A stretch of DNA of 64,000 nucleotides, from NCBI RefSeq assembly GCF_003751805.1, contig NZ_RKHQ01000001.1, positions 124,001 to 188,000 on the forward strand, in the 5' to 3' direction. Position numbers and translations under genes: made by a program. Each line of letters starts with the position of its first letter. The stretch's first letter is position 1. The notes beneath the pieces were generated by a model that worked only from the letters and a program-made list of their open reading frames with translations, ran no database searches and was not told the DNA's origin. Positions 49,514 through 59,099 of this stretch are shown piece after piece. Source of the DNA: Salana multivorans (GTDB lineage: Bacteria; Actinomycetota; Actinomycetes; Actinomycetales; Beutenbergiaceae).

Positions 49514-51139
49514 ATGGCCGAGATCCACCGCACCACCCTCGAGCCGACCAAGCTCGAGCTGCTCACCGGCTGGCTGCCGACCCGCCGGTGGTACGCCGGC
49601 AAGAGCGGGTCGGGTGAGCCCGTCACCCCCGAGCTGCGCCACGTCGGCGGGTACCGGCTCGACGACCCGTCCGGCGAGGTCGGCATCGAGGTGCTGCTCG
49701 TCGAGGACTCCTCGGGACCGGCGCCGGTGCTCTACCAGGTGCCGCTCACCTATCGGGGCTCGGCCCTCGAGGGCGAGGCGGCCGACCTGGTCGGGACGAC
49801 CCAGCACGGCGTGCTCGGCACGCGCTGGGTCTACGACGGCACCGCCGACCCGGCGTTCGCCGGTGCGTTCGTCGACCTGCTCGTCGGTCGCGCGCGGGCG
49901 CAGCACCGTCGGCTGAGCGACACCGAGGAGCCGCACGTCACGGCGACGGCCCTCGGCCCGGCGCGGCACATCCACCTCGCGTCGCACGAGGTGCTGACGG
50001 GCGAGCAGTCGAACACCTCGCTGCTGTGCCGCCTCGTCGACTCCGACGGCACCGAGCTGGCTCCGATCATGGTCAAGGTCTTCCGCGTCCTCTCGCCGGG
50101 GGAGAACCCCGACGTCGTGCTGCCGGCGGCGCTGTCCGCCGCGGGCAGCCCGAACGTGCCGCTCGTGTTCGGCTACGTCGCATCGACGGGGCTGCCGGGG
50201 GTGATCGAGGAGGCCGCCGAGCCGGTCGACGACGGGACCGGCGACGACGCGGGGCCCGCCGGCGGAGGCGCGACGGACGAGCCCGTCTACCACCTCGCGT
50301 TCGCCCAGGAGCTGCTCACGCCGGCCGAGGACGCACGCCGGGTGGCCGTCCGGCTCGCGGCCGCTGGCGTCTCCTTCGCCGAGGAGGCCGGCGAGCTCGG
50401 CCTCGCGACGGCGGGGATCCACCGCACGCTCGCGGCGACCACGGGCACCCGGCCGCCGTCGGCCGACGACCGGTTCCGGATCGTCGCCGAGCTTCGCTCC
50501 CGCGCCGCCACCGCCCTGGCGGAGGTGCCGGGGCTCGGCGACCGGGAGGACGTCGCGGCCGAGGTGTCCTCGACGCTCGACGCGGTCGCTGCCCTGCCGG
50601 CCGAGCGCTGGCCCGACCTGCAGCGCATCCACGGCGACTACCACCTGGGCCAGGTGCTCCGCTCCGCCTCCGGCACGTGGGCCGTCATCGACTTCGAGGG
50701 CGAGCCGCTGCGGCCGCTGAGCGAGCGCGTGCTGCCCGACCTCCCGCTGCGGGACGTGGCCGGGATGCTGCGCTCGTTCGACTACGCGGGCGGCTCGGCC
50801 CGGGTCGACGGCGCCGATCCCGAGGCGGTGCGCACGTGGGTCGCCGAGGCGCAGGAGGCCTTCCTCGCCGGGTACGCCGAGGGCCTGCGGACCGACCCCG
50901 GCGCGGGCGCGGGTGACGTCGCCGATCACGATGCCGACGACGGCGGCGAGCTGCTGCGCGCCCTCCTGCTGGACAAGGCGCTGTACGAGGCGGTGTACGA
51001 GTCACGCAACCGACCCGACTGGCTGTCCATCCCGCTGACGGCGATCGACCACCTGCTGGACGGGCCCGACCGCGGGGGCGAGACCCACCACAATGGGGAC
51101 ACGGACGACGACGTCCCCACCACCGACGAGCGGAGCTGA
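49514..51139 (+). CDS. mak: Maltokinase
   Basis: A 541-residue kinase-fold protein that phosphorylates maltose to maltose-1-phosphate for GlgE. It has the N-terminal cap ([19 protein letters not shown]), a central linker, GEQSNTSLL and the catalytic-loop [10 protein letters not shown] followed by [11 protein letters not shown], as in aminoglycoside-kinase-like enzymes. It is a stand-alone gene, not the TreS-Mak fusion found in many actinobacteria. AGGAGA lies 6 nt before the ATG, 36 bp after glgE. glgB follows 1 bp after its stop. Confidence 0.93.
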   Translation: MAEIHRTTLEPTKLELLTGWLPTRRWYAGKSGSGEPVTPELRHVGGYRLDDPSGEVGIEVLLVEDSSGPAPVLYQVPLTYRGSALEGEAADLVGTTQHGVLGTRWVYDGTADPAFAGAFVDLLVGRARAQHRRLSDTEEPHVTATALGPARHIHLASHEVLTGEQSNTSLLCRLVDSDGTELAPIMVKVFRVLSPGENPDVVLPAALSAAGSPNVPLVFGYVASTGLPGVIEEAAEPVDDGTGDDAGPAGGGATDEPVYHLAFAQELLTPAEDARRVAVRLAAAGVSFAEEAGELGLATAGIHRTLAATTGTRPPSADDRFRIVAELRSRAATALAEVPGLGDREDVAAEVSSTLDAVAALPAERWPDLQRIHGDYHLGQVLRSASGTWAVIDFEGEPLRPLSERVLPDLPLRDVAGMLRSFDYAGGSARVDGADPEAVRTWVAEAQEAFLAGYAEGLRTDPGAGAGDVADHDADDGGELLRALLLDKALYEAVYESRNRPDWLSIPLTAIDHLLDGPDRGGETHHNGDTDDDVPTTDERS

Positions 51140-51140
51140 C

Positions 51141-53357
51141 ATGGCAACCCCGGCCCCCATCGACCACTCGATCCTCGGCCCCGTCGCCCGCGGCGAGTAC
51201 GCGCTCCCCCACGACGTGCTCGGCGCCCACGTCTCCGGTGACACGGTGACCATCCGCACGCGACGGCCGCTCGCCGACGCCGTGACCTTCGTCGTCGCGG
51301 GCCAGGACGCCGAGCCGACCCGGGTCCCGGCGGAGCACGAGGTGGACGGCATCTGGGTCGCCGCCATCCCCGCGACCGCCGGGGGCGCGCCCGACTACCG
51401 CGTCGAGGCCCGGTACGGCCCCGAGACGATCACGGTCGACGACCCCTACCGGTTCCTGCCGACGCTCGGCGAGGTCGACCTCCACCTCATCGGCGAGGGT
51501 CGGCACGAGCGGCTCTGGGACGTGCTCGGGTCGCACCTGCGCACCTACCCGTCCGTGCTCGGCGAGGTGCACGGCGCCTCCTTCGCCGTGTGGGCGCCGA
51601 ACGCGGTGTCCGTGCGCGTCAAGGGCGACTTCAACGACTGGGACGGGCGCGGGTACGCCATGCGCTCCCTCGGGTCCAGCGGCGTGTGGGAGCTGTTCGT
51701 CCCCGGCGTCGAGATCGGCGCCCGCTACAAGTACGAGATCAACACGCGCGACGGGCGCTGGATCGAGAAGGCCGACCCGATGGCGCGGGCCAGCGAGGTT
51801 CCGCCGCTGACGGCCTCCGTCGTGACCGACACGCACTACGAGTGGCACGACGAGGCGTGGCTCGACCGGCGCGCGGCGACCGACCCGCACACCTCGTCGA
51901 TGTCGATCTACGAGGTGCACCTCGGGTCGTGGAAGAAGGGGCTGTCCTACCGCGAGGCGGCCGAGCAGCTCGTCGAGTACGTCACCTGGCTCGGGTTCAC
52001 CCACGTGGAGCTCATGCCGCTCGCCGAGCACCCGTTCGGCGGGTCGTGGGGCTACCAGGTCACCTCCTACTACGCGCCGTCCGCGCGGTTCGGCGTGCCG
52101 GACGACCTGCGCTACCTGATCGACCGGCTCCACCAGGCCGGGATCGGCGTCATCCTCGACTGGGTGCCGGCGCACTTCCCGAAGGACTCGTTCGCGCTCG
52201 CCGAGTTCGACGGGACGCACCTGTACGAGCACCCGGACCCGCGGCGCGGGGAGCAGAAGGACTGGGGGACGTACGTCTTCAACTTCGGCCGGACCGAGGT
52301 GCGCAACTTCCTCGTCGCGAACGCCGCGTACTGGCTCGAGGAGTTCCACGTCGACGGCCTGCGCGTCGACGCCGTCGCCTCGATGCTCTACCTCGACTAC
52401 TCGCGCAACCCCGGCGAGTGGGAGCCGAACCAGTACGGCGGCCGGGAGAACCTCGAGGCGATCGCGCTCCTGCAGGAGGCGAACGCCGTCGCCTACCGCG
52501 TGGCGCCGGGTGCCGTCATGATCGCCGAGGAGTCGACCTCCTTCCCCGGCGTCACGACGCCGACCGACGCCGGCGGCCTCGGGTTCGGCCTCAAGTGGAA
52601 CATGGGCTGGATGAACGACACCCTCCGCTACCTCGGGGAGGACCCGGTCAACCGGCGCTACCACCACGGCGAGCTGACGTTCTCGCTCGTCTACGCGTTC
52701 TCCGAGCAGTTCCTCCTGCCGCTCTCGCACGACGAGGTCGTGCACGGGAAGGGCTCGCTGCTGGCGAAGATGCCGGGCGACCACCGGACGAAGCTCGCCG
52801 GCGTGCGCGGGCTGCTCGCGTACCAGTGGTCGCACCCGGGCAAGAAGCTGCTGTTCATGGGTCAGGAGTTCGCCCAGGGCGCCGAGTGGAACGAGGAGCG
52901 CGGCCTCGACTGGTGGCACCTCGACGACCCGGGGCACCGCGGCGTCGCCGAGCTGCTGCGCCGGCTCAACACGCTGTACCGGGAGCACCCGGCGCTGTGG
53001 GCCGACGACTTCACGCCGGGCGGGTTCCAGTGGCTCGACGCGAACGACGGCGACCGCAACGTGCTCGCCTACTTCCGCACGGACGCGGCCGTGGCCGGGG
53101 TGCCGCTGTCCGAGGCGGACGTCGTGGTGTGCGTCCAGAGCTTCTCGGGCATGACGCACGAGGACTACCGCGTCGCGCTGCCGTTCGGCGGCCGGTGGCG
53201 CGAGGTGCTGAACACGGACGCGTCCGAGTACGGCGGCTACGACGTCGGCAACCTCGGGATGGTCGAGGCACGGGACGAGCCGTACCACGGGCGCTCGCAC
53301 TCGGCGGTCATCCGGGTCCCCGCCCTCGGCGCGATCTGGCTGACGCCCGAGCGGTAG
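51141..53357 (+). CDS. glgB: 1,4-alpha-glucan branching enzyme
   Basis: A 738-residue GH13 branching enzyme. It has two N-terminal beta domains (N1 about 1-115, CBM48 from 130 with GDFNDWDGR), then the barrel with [25 protein letters not shown], the nucleophile in [15 protein letters not shown], the acid in [12 protein letters not shown] and [16 protein letters not shown]. It makes alpha-1,6 branches in the glucan built by GlgE. The ATG at 51141 has GGAG upstream inside the mak 3' end, so the two are coupled. Confidence 0.96.
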   Translation: MATPAPIDHSILGPVARGEYALPHDVLGAHVSGDTVTIRTRRPLADAVTFVVAGQDAEPTRVPAEHEVDGIWVAAIPATAGGAPDYRVEARYGPETITVDDPYRFLPTLGEVDLHLIGEGRHERLWDVLGSHLRTYPSVLGEVHGASFAVWAPNAVSVRVKGDFNDWDGRGYAMRSLGSSGVWELFVPGVEIGARYKYEINTRDGRWIEKADPMARASEVPPLTASVVTDTHYEWHDEAWLDRRAATDPHTSSMSIYEVHLGSWKKGLSYREAAEQLVEYVTWLGFTHVELMPLAEHPFGGSWGYQVTSYYAPSARFGVPDDLRYLIDRLHQAGIGVILDWVPAHFPKDSFALAEFDGTHLYEHPDPRRGEQKDWGTYVFNFGRTEVRNFLVANAAYWLEEFHVDGLRVDAVASMLYLDYSRNPGEWEPNQYGGRENLEAIALLQEANAVAYRVAPGAVMIAEESTSFPGVTTPTDAGGLGFGLKWNMGWMNDTLRYLGEDPVNRRYHHGELTFSLVYAFSEQFLLPLSHDEVVHGKGSLLAKMPGDHRTKLAGVRGLLAYQWSHPGKKLLFMGQEFAQGAEWNEERGLDWWHLDDPGHRGVAELLRRLNTLYREHPALWADDFTPGGFQWLDANDGDRNVLAYFRTDAAVAGVPLSEADVVVCVQSFSGMTHEDYRVALPFGGRWREVLNTDASEYGGYDVGNLGMVEARDEPYHGRSHSAVIRVPALGAIWLTPER

Positions 53358-53371
53358 GCCGCCTCCGTCGA

Positions 53372-53392
53372 GCGTGGGTGGGGCACCCGCGC
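53372..53392 (+). terminator. Hairpin after the glgE-mak-glgB operon
   Basis: GCGTGGGTG (53372-53380) pairs with CACCCGCGC (53384-53392), nine pairs including one G-U, around GGG. It starts 15 bp after the glgB stop and before the toxin-antitoxin promoter. There is no U-run. Confidence 0.5.
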
Positions 53393-53423
53393 CGGGCGTC
53401 GAGCACGGGTGAGGTACCGATGC

Positions 53424-53464
53424 TTGCCGTCAGGACCGACGAGAGTCATACTCTTGGTATGACT
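53424..53464 (+). promoter_or_regulatory. Promoter and autoregulatory palindrome of the toxin-antitoxin operon
   Basis: TTGCCG (53424-53429), a 17-nt spacer and CATACT (53447-53452) form a promoter. Transcription would start near 53459, the A of the antitoxin ATG. The inverted repeat AGTCATAC (53444-53451) / GTATGACT (53457-53464), spacer TCTTG, covers the -10 box and the start codon. It is a typical site for antitoxin-mediated repression. Confidence 0.65.
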
Positions 53465-53680
53465 GTGACGACGATCAAGGTGGACGTCCAGCTCCGCGAC
53501 CGGCTCAAGGCTCAGGCCCAGCGGCACGGCCGGACGCTGGGTGAGCATCTCGTCACGCTCGCCGAGGACGAGGAGCGTCGGGACCGCTTCGCGTCGGTCA
53601 GGCGAGCGATGCTCGCGCATCCCGCCGACGCGGCGTACGAGGCCGAGACGCGCTCGTGGCTGAACGACGCGTGGAGCTGA
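53459..53680 (+). CDS. Antitoxin-like ribbon-helix-helix protein
   Basis: A 73-residue protein beginning MTVTTIKVDVQLRDRLKAQA, a ribbon-helix-helix-like DNA-binding pattern, with a charged C-terminal half that would wrap the toxin. The start codon lies inside a palindrome and close to the predicted transcription start, so the message is probably leaderless. It overlaps the toxin gene by 25 bp, the usual antitoxin-first order. Confidence 0.82.
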   Translation: MTVTTIKVDVQLRDRLKAQAQRHGRTLGEHLVTLAEDEERRDRFASVRRAMLAHPADAAYEAETRSWLNDAWS

Positions 53681-54006
53681 GTCCCGGCGAGGTGTGGTGG
53701 GCACGCCCGGATCCCGCCGTCGGCCGGGAACAGGCAGGGCGACGTCCGGTCCTCATCGTCTCCGGGGGGCTCTACCTCGACACCGTGACGACGCTGGCAC
53801 TGGCCGTCCCGCTCACCTCGACCGATCGACAGTGGCCGAATCACGTGCGGCTCGACGGTCTCGACGCGCTCCACCACCCGACCTTCGCGATGACGGAGCA
53901 GGTTCGCACGATCAGCCGCGGCCGACTGCTCACGCGGATCGGCGTCATCGGTCCAGCTGACCTGTCCGCCGTCCGCGGGTGGATCGTCGACTACCTTCTC
54001 GACTGA
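53656..54006 (+). CDS. mazF: MazF/PemK-type endoribonuclease toxin
   Basis: A 116-residue PemK/MazF-family protein: LSPGEVWWARPDP, then EQAGRRPVLIVSGG, TLALAVPLTST, and FAMTEQVRTISRGRLLTRIG near the end. These include the RP and TEQVRTIS active-site regions of MazF mRNA interferases. The GTG at 53656 or the GTG at 53671 may be the start; the second better fits the length of other members. Translation is coupled to the antitoxin. Confidence 0.88.
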   Translation: MAERRVELSPGEVWWARPDPAVGREQAGRRPVLIVSGGLYLDTVTTLALAVPLTSTDRQWPNHVRLDGLDALHHPTFAMTEQVRTISRGRLLTRIGVIGPADLSAVRGWIVDYLLD

Positions 54007-54030
54007 GCGAGCGAGGAGACCGGCGGCGGG

Positions 54031-54996
54031 TCAGAACAGGGCGAGCGCCAGCTCGCGGCGGGCGCGCTTCACGTCCTCCGACGCGGGGTCCTCGAGCTCG
54101 AACAGCTCGACCAGGCGCTTGCGCGCGGTCTCGCGGTCCTCCCCCGAGGTCGCCCTGATGACGGCGATGAGCCGGGCGAAGGCGGCACCGGGGCGGCGGG
54201 CGGCCAGCTCGACGTCGGCGGCCAGCAGGTTGGCCGGGACGTCGCCCGGCCCGGCCGCGTCGGCGGCGGTCAGCACGGCGAGGGCGTCCTCGACCCCGTC
54301 GATCCGGCTCATGAGCGCGACCTGGGCGATGCCGGCCTTGGCGTCGAGATCGGCCGGGTTCTCGTTGAGAGCCTTCTGGTAGGCGGCCGTCGCGGCGTCC
54401 CAGTCACCGGCCTCGATGGCCTCGTACGCCGCCTGGTGCAGCGGGGGCAGCTCGGGAAGATCCTCCTCGTCCTCCCCCGGCGCCGGGGCGGCGGGGGCCT
54501 CGCCCGTCGCGGCGTTGCCGGTCACCCCGGCCTCGGCGGCGGCCGCGAGGAGCTGCTCGAGCACCTGCGCCACCTGCTCGGGCGACGGCGAGCCCTGGAA
54601 CAGCGGGAGCGGCTGCCCCTGGATGACGGCCACCGCGCACGGCACCGCCTGGATGCCGAACGCCTGGGCGATCTGCGGCTGGGCGTCGGCGTCGACGCGG
54701 GCGAGCCGGAACCGGCCCTGGTAGGCGATCGCTGCCCGTTCGAGGACGGGCGTCATCTGCTCGCCGGTCGCCGATCGGGACGCCCCGATCGCCACGATGA
54801 CCGGGACCTGCGCCGAGGACTCGATGACCTCCTGGAAGTTCTCCGGCGTGAGGTCGACGATGACGCCGGGCGCCGCCTGGGACGCCGCGGCGGCCGAGGC
54901 CGCCGCCGCCCGCTCCTGCGCCGGGGTCGGCTTCTGGAGCATCGAGAGGTCGACCGCCCCGCGGATGTCGAGACCGGACGGGTTGGGCTGGTTCAT
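54031..54996 (-). CDS. Thioredoxin-like protein with TPR region (YbbN/CnoX type)
   Basis: A 321-residue protein. After 45 Ala-rich residues comes a thioredoxin fold (VIVDLTPENFQEVI, ARVDADAQPQIAQAFGIQAV, PCAVAVIQGQPL), an acidic linker and TPR-like helices (about 185-321). The CxxC site is replaced by ASRSAT, so it is not a disulfide reductase. E. coli YbbN/CnoX, with the same layout, is a chaperone-linked holdase, and a similar role is likely here. GGAG stands 7 nt before the ATG. Confidence 0.87.
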   Translation of the reverse strand: MNQPNPSGLDIRGAVDLSMLQKPTPAQERAAAASAAAASQAAPGVIVDLTPENFQEVIESSAQVPVIVAIGASRSATGEQMTPVLERAAIAYQGRFRLARVDADAQPQIAQAFGIQAVPCAVAVIQGQPLPLFQGSPSPEQVAQVLEQLLAAAAEAGVTGNAATGEAPAAPAPGEDEEDLPELPPLHQAAYEAIEAGDWDAATAAYQKALNENPADLDAKAGIAQVALMSRIDGVEDALAVLTAADAAGPGDVPANLLAADVELAARRPGAAFARLIAVIRATSGEDRETARKRLVELFELEDPASEDVKRARRELALALF

Positions 54997-55047
54997 GGTG
55001 ACTCCAAACGAACGAACTGGTGACGAGCCGGCGACGGTGGCCCGGGT

Positions 55048-56040
55048 CTACTCGACCCGCTCGGCCCCCGTCATGACGCGCTCGGCGCCGACGAGCTGAA
55101 TGAGGTCCTCGCTGCCGGCCGGCGGGATGTAGAGCGTGACCATCGTCTTGTAGGTCCCGGTGACGGCGGCGTCGACGGGGTCTCCCCCGACGAACCACGC
55201 CCACTCGCCGCCGAGGTTGAGCTTGGCGCCGTCGATCGTCTTGCGCATCGTCATGACCGTGTCGAGCGTGCCCATGACGAGCGCCCCGCCGTCGGCCGTC
55301 CCGACGCCGAAGACGATCTCGCCCGGCGTCCACTCCCAGCTCACCTCGCCGGCGGCCTCGGCCGCCTGCTTGAGGTCGGCGAGCTCCTGCCGCACGCGCT
55401 CGCGGTAGGGGTCGTCCGCGAAGTGGGCGCTGCCCTCGCTCTCGATGTCCGTCGCCGACGCGGCGAGCCACGTGAGGGCCTCGGTCGGCGTCGCGCTGAG
55501 ACCGGCCTGGTCGGCCGTCACGGGGGCGGTCCCGACGCTCGCGGCGGGGAACGTCGGGGTGGTGGCGCTCGGCAGCATGCTCGACCACGCGACGAGTCGG
55601 TACGGGTCCCGCGGACCGTCCTGGACCAGCCCGAGGAGCAGGCGGCGGGTGTCGCCGGCCGTCGGCTGCGACACCGCGAGGATGCTGCGCGGCCAGCCGT
55701 CGGTCGCGGTCACGACCGTGAGCGCCGAGTCGGTCCACAGCTTCTTCGGACCGCTCTCGCCCCCGGAGACGCTGGCGAGGTTGTACTCGGCCCGGCGGAA
55801 CTCCTGCGCCGCCCCCGTGACGCGCGGCGCGAGCAGCTCGGCGTCGCCGGCCGCGTCCGCCTCGAGGATCGTCAGCTCGACGTCGTCGAGGATCTCCTGC
55901 GCGTGCTCCTCCGTGACCGCCGGCGGGGCGTACTCGGGGACGGGGGGCGGCGTCAGCGTGGGGGCCGGCTCCTCCGAGCAGCCCGCGAGCAGCGCGGCCG
56001 CCAGCATCGCGCCGACGGCGGCCATCCGTGTCCGCCTCAT
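55048..56040 (-). CDS. Secreted lipoprotein, function unknown
   Basis: A 330-residue protein with a lipoprotein signal (MRRTRMAAVGAMLAAALLAGC), lipobox LLAGC and Cys21. A Pro/Thr-rich linker (about 25-45) leads to a globular outer domain. I do not recognise the domain. Its ATG overlaps the stop of the upstream membrane-protein gene by 4 bp (ATGA), so the two are made together and probably act together at the membrane. Confidence 0.8.
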   Translation of the reverse strand: MRRTRMAAVGAMLAAALLAGCSEEPAPTLTPPPVPEYAPPAVTEEHAQEILDDVELTILEADAAGDAELLAPRVTGAAQEFRRAEYNLASVSGGESGPKKLWTDSALTVVTATDGWPRSILAVSQPTAGDTRRLLLGLVQDGPRDPYRLVAWSSMLPSATTPTFPAASVGTAPVTADQAGLSATPTEALTWLAASATDIESEGSAHFADDPYRERVRQELADLKQAAEAAGEVSWEWTPGEIVFGVGTADGGALVMGTLDTVMTMRKTIDGAKLNLGGEWAWFVGGDPVDAAVTGTYKTMVTLYIPPAGSEDLIQLVGAERVMTGAERVE

Positions 56041-57434
56041 CGTTCCTCCCCTCCCTCGTGGTGCGCTTCGTCGCCGTGCTCGTCGCCGTGCTGCTCGTGC
56101 TCGTCGCCGTCGCGCTCGGCGTCGCCAGCCTCGTCGACGTCGCTGGACGCCTCCTGGGAGTCGCCATCGGGCGGCTCCGGCGCGTCCTCGGTCTCCGAGA
56201 CCTCGGCCTCGGCGTCGTCCGTCCCGGCGTCGTCCGCCTCGACCTCGTCCGCCTCGACCTCGGCCTCGGCGTCGTCGAAGGCCTCGCTCGCCTCGCTCGC
56301 CTCGACCGCCGCGCGCTCCTCGACGTCGGTGTCGTCCCCGGCGGCATCGTCGCCATCGTCGGCACCGGCGTCGCCGTCGGTCTCCTCGGCCGGGCCGACG
56401 CCCCAGCGGCGCCGCCAGGCCTCGCCGCGCGAGACGTCGGACGCGGCTCCGGCGGCCCCAGCCGCCGCTGCCCCGGCCTCACCGCCCTCCTCGGAGCGCA
56501 GCCAGTCGGCGTAGGCCTCGGGCGCGTCGGGCGACGCGAGGTCGTCGGAGGCCGGGCCGATCCCGGCGGCGATGACCTCCAGGTCGGCCGCCTGGCTCTG
56601 GGCCCGCAGCGCGCGCAGCTCGCGCCGGGTGAGGGTCGAGGGGGTCGGGTCGCCGGGCTCGCCGGCGGCCTCGGCGGCCGCTGCTCCCTCGGCGATGCTC
56701 GTCCGGACGGGCGCGTCGGCGTCGCCGTCCGTGACCCGGGACAGGATGACGGTGTCGCGGTCCTCGTCGACGGCCACGCCGGCGGCGCCCTGACGGCGGC
56801 GCTCCTTCTCCGCGGCACGCGCGGCCCGCGAGGGCCGGCCGACGAAGGAGGAGACCACGAGCCCGATCCCGAGCACGACGGCGGCGATGCCCGCGCCGAC
56901 CAGCGGCATGAGGTACGGCGTGGCCACGTCGCGGTGCCAGGTGAAGGAGACGGTCGGCGCGGGGCCGTCCGTCCCGTCGCGCACCACCATGAGGACGGTG
57001 CGGTCCTCGGGGGCGCGGAAGTCCTCGAGCTCGATCGAGCCCTCGGCCTGCTGCACCTTGAGCCACATGTCGCTCACGGCCGGGTCCGGGACCTCCTGCT
57101 CGCCCTCGGTCGTCGTCGTGACGAGCTCCGTCCAGTCGGCCAGGTCCTCGACCCGCTGGACGCCCGCGTCGCCGATCCAGCCGTCGGCGTCGACGTCGCG
57201 CGCGGTCACGATCGTGACCGTCTGCGTCGGGTCGGCGGCCGTGACGGTGAGGTCGACCACCCGGTCGACGATCCCGGCGACCCCGGGCTCGACCACGACC
57301 ACCGGGACGTCGGCGGACGGTGTGGTCACGGTCACGGTGTCGGACGTGCGCCAGGACGTGGCGGAGAGGACACCGAGCACGATCGACGCTGCGCCGAGGA
57401 CGACAAGCAGGACTCCGAGCACGCGACGGACCAC
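56037..57434 (-). CDS. Membrane protein with long acidic, His-rich cytoplasmic tail
   Basis: A 465-residue protein. One helix near the N-terminus (VLGVLLVVLGAASIVLGVL), an external domain of about 150 residues and a second helix (LMPLVGAGIAAVVLGIGLVV) are followed by a cytoplasmic half. Its last 130 residues are Glu/Asp/Ala-rich and end with a His-rich stretch (DEHEQHGDEHGDEAHHEGG). The GTG at 57434 is chosen for GGAGGAGG just upstream. It is the first gene of a pair with the lipoprotein. The family is not known to me. Confidence 0.78.
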   Translation of the reverse strand: MVRRVLGVLLVVLGAASIVLGVLSATSWRTSDTVTVTTPSADVPVVVVEPGVAGIVDRVVDLTVTAADPTQTVTIVTARDVDADGWIGDAGVQRVEDLADWTELVTTTTEGEQEVPDPAVSDMWLKVQQAEGSIELEDFRAPEDRTVLMVVRDGTDGPAPTVSFTWHRDVATPYLMPLVGAGIAAVVLGIGLVVSSFVGRPSRAARAAEKERRRQGAAGVAVDEDRDTVILSRVTDGDADAPVRTSIAEGAAAAEAAGEPGDPTPSTLTRRELRALRAQSQAADLEVIAAGIGPASDDLASPDAPEAYADWLRSEEGGEAGAAAAGAAGAASDVSRGEAWRRRWGVGPAEETDGDAGADDGDDAAGDDTDVEERAAVEASEASEAFDDAEAEVEADEVEADDAGTDDAEAEVSETEDAPEPPDGDSQEASSDVDEAGDAERDGDEHEQHGDEHGDEAHHEGGEER

Positions 57435-57598
57435 GTGACCTCCTCCAGTACGGACTGTGAGCGTCGAGGGCGTGGCGCGATGACCGGTTCCCTGACCGCG
57501 CACCAGGGTACCCTTCCCGGTCTAGGCTGGTCAGGTCGGGATCGCCCTCAACCCACCCATGCCGGGTCGATCCCCGCGCGACGGAAGGCATCGACCCC

Positions 57599-59089
57599 AT
57601 GGCTGACGAGCAGACCGCATTCCCCACGGCCCTGCGCGGGTACGACCGCGCCCAGGTGGACCAGCACATCGCCGACCTCCAGCGTGTGCTCGCCGAGACC
57701 CGCCGCCAGCTCGAGGCGTCGGACGCCGAGGCCATGCGCCTCACCGGCCAGCTCACCGAGGCGCAGCGCGCGCTGAGCGAGACCGAGACGCCGACCTACG
57801 CCGGCCTCGGCTCCCGGATCGAGCAGCTCCTGCGCTCCGCCGAGGAGCAGAGCACCGACGTCGTCACGCAGGCGACCGAGCGCGCCACCAGCATCCGGTC
57901 GAGCGCCGAGGGCGAGGCCGAGCGCGTGCTCGCCCGCGCCGAGCGCGAGGCGGCCGACCGGCTCGCCGCCGCCCGCCGCGAGGCCGAGGAGGCGACGACA
58001 GCGGCCCACGCCGAGTCCGACAGCGTCCGCTCCGCCGCGACGCTCACCGCCAGTGAGCTCGTCGACTCGGCCGAGCGCGAGGCGCGCGGCATCCGCGCCG
58101 CCCTGACGACCGAGGTGACGGAGAAGCGGGCCGGTCTGGAGCGCGAGATCGGGACGCGCCGGGCCGAGGTCGAGCGCGAGACGACCGAGCTGCGCGTCGC
58201 GACGGAGACGCAGGCGCGCGAGCTGATCGCCACGGCGACGGCGCAGGCGTCGGCCACGCGGGGCGAGGCCGACGCGTACGCGGCCGAGGTCCGGCGGCTG
58301 GCCGACGCGGACGCCGAGGCCGCGCGCCGGTCGGCGGAGGAGTACGCGACGTCGCTGCGCGAGACCACGGCCGCCGAGGCGGAGAAGGTGCTGCGGGAGG
58401 CGCGCGCCGCCGCGGCGACGCTCACGGCCGAGGCCGAGGCGAGCGCCGCGGCCCTGCTGGAGGAGTCCGCGCGCGCCAAGGACGAGGGCGACCTGGAGAT
58501 CGCACGACGCCGCGAGGCCGCGGAGAAGGAGCAGGCCGAGCTGTACGACGCGGCCAAGGCCAACGTCGAGCAGCTCCTCGCCGACGCCGACGCGCAGGTG
58601 ACGCAGGCCGAGCAGCGCGTCGTCGACGCCATCGCGCGGGCCGAGTCCATCGCGACCTCCTCCGAGGAGAACGCGGCCCGCACGCTCGCCACCGCGCGCG
58701 AGCGCGCCGACCGGATCGTCGTCGAGGCGAACGAGCACGCCGAGGCGACGGTCGGCCGCGCCGCGGTCGAGGCGCAGCGCCGGCTCGACGCGATCTCCGG
58801 CGACCTGGCCGACCTCGAGCGGCAGCGCGACGCCATCACGGCCTACCTCGACGAGCTGCGCGGCCTGCTCGGCGGGACCGGCGTCGCGAGCAGCCAGCTC
58901 CTGGCCAAGGCAGCCGACGCCGAGAAGACGCTGCGGAAGGCGACGACGGAGGCGTCGTCGGCCGCGGACGACGGCCCGGACGACGAGCCGACCGACACCG
59001 AGGCGACGGACGCCGGCGAGCCCGACGACACCGCGGTCATCGACGCCGTCGACGCCCCGGTCGCCGCCGACACCCGCTCGCGCGGCTGA
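57599..59089 (+). CDS. DivIVA-like long coiled-coil protein
   Basis: 496 residues. The N-terminus FPTALRGYDRAQVDQHIADL and the following LQRVLAETRRQLE form a DivIVA-type module. About 380 residues of Ala/Glu/Arg-rich coiled coil follow, then an acidic tail. Streptomyces Scy and FilP are similar scaffolds at sites of polar growth; here a role in envelope or division-site organisation is inferred. GGAAGG lies 10 nt before the ATG. It is divergent from the membrane-protein gene and followed by a small gene 10 bp later. Confidence 0.85.
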   Translation: MADEQTAFPTALRGYDRAQVDQHIADLQRVLAETRRQLEASDAEAMRLTGQLTEAQRALSETETPTYAGLGSRIEQLLRSAEEQSTDVVTQATERATSIRSSAEGEAERVLARAEREAADRLAAARREAEEATTAAHAESDSVRSAATLTASELVDSAEREARGIRAALTTEVTEKRAGLEREIGTRRAEVERETTELRVATETQARELIATATAQASATRGEADAYAAEVRRLADADAEAARRSAEEYATSLRETTAAEAEKVLREARAAAATLTAEAEASAAALLEESARAKDEGDLEIARRREAAEKEQAELYDAAKANVEQLLADADAQVTQAEQRVVDAIARAESIATSSEENAARTLATARERADRIVVEANEHAEATVGRAAVEAQRRLDAISGDLADLERQRDAITAYLDELRGLLGGTGVASSQLLAKAADAEKTLRKATTEASSAADDGPDDEPTDTEATDAGEPDDTAVIDAVDAPVAADTRSRG

Positions 59090-59099
59090 GGTCGGCGAC

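Noticed and set aside
47207-50929. Minus-strand frame extending the 247-residue hypothetical gene to 1488 codons
   Set aside because: The extra part is antisense to glgE and mak and shows only composition-driven sequence. The ATG at 47206 begins the conserved part.
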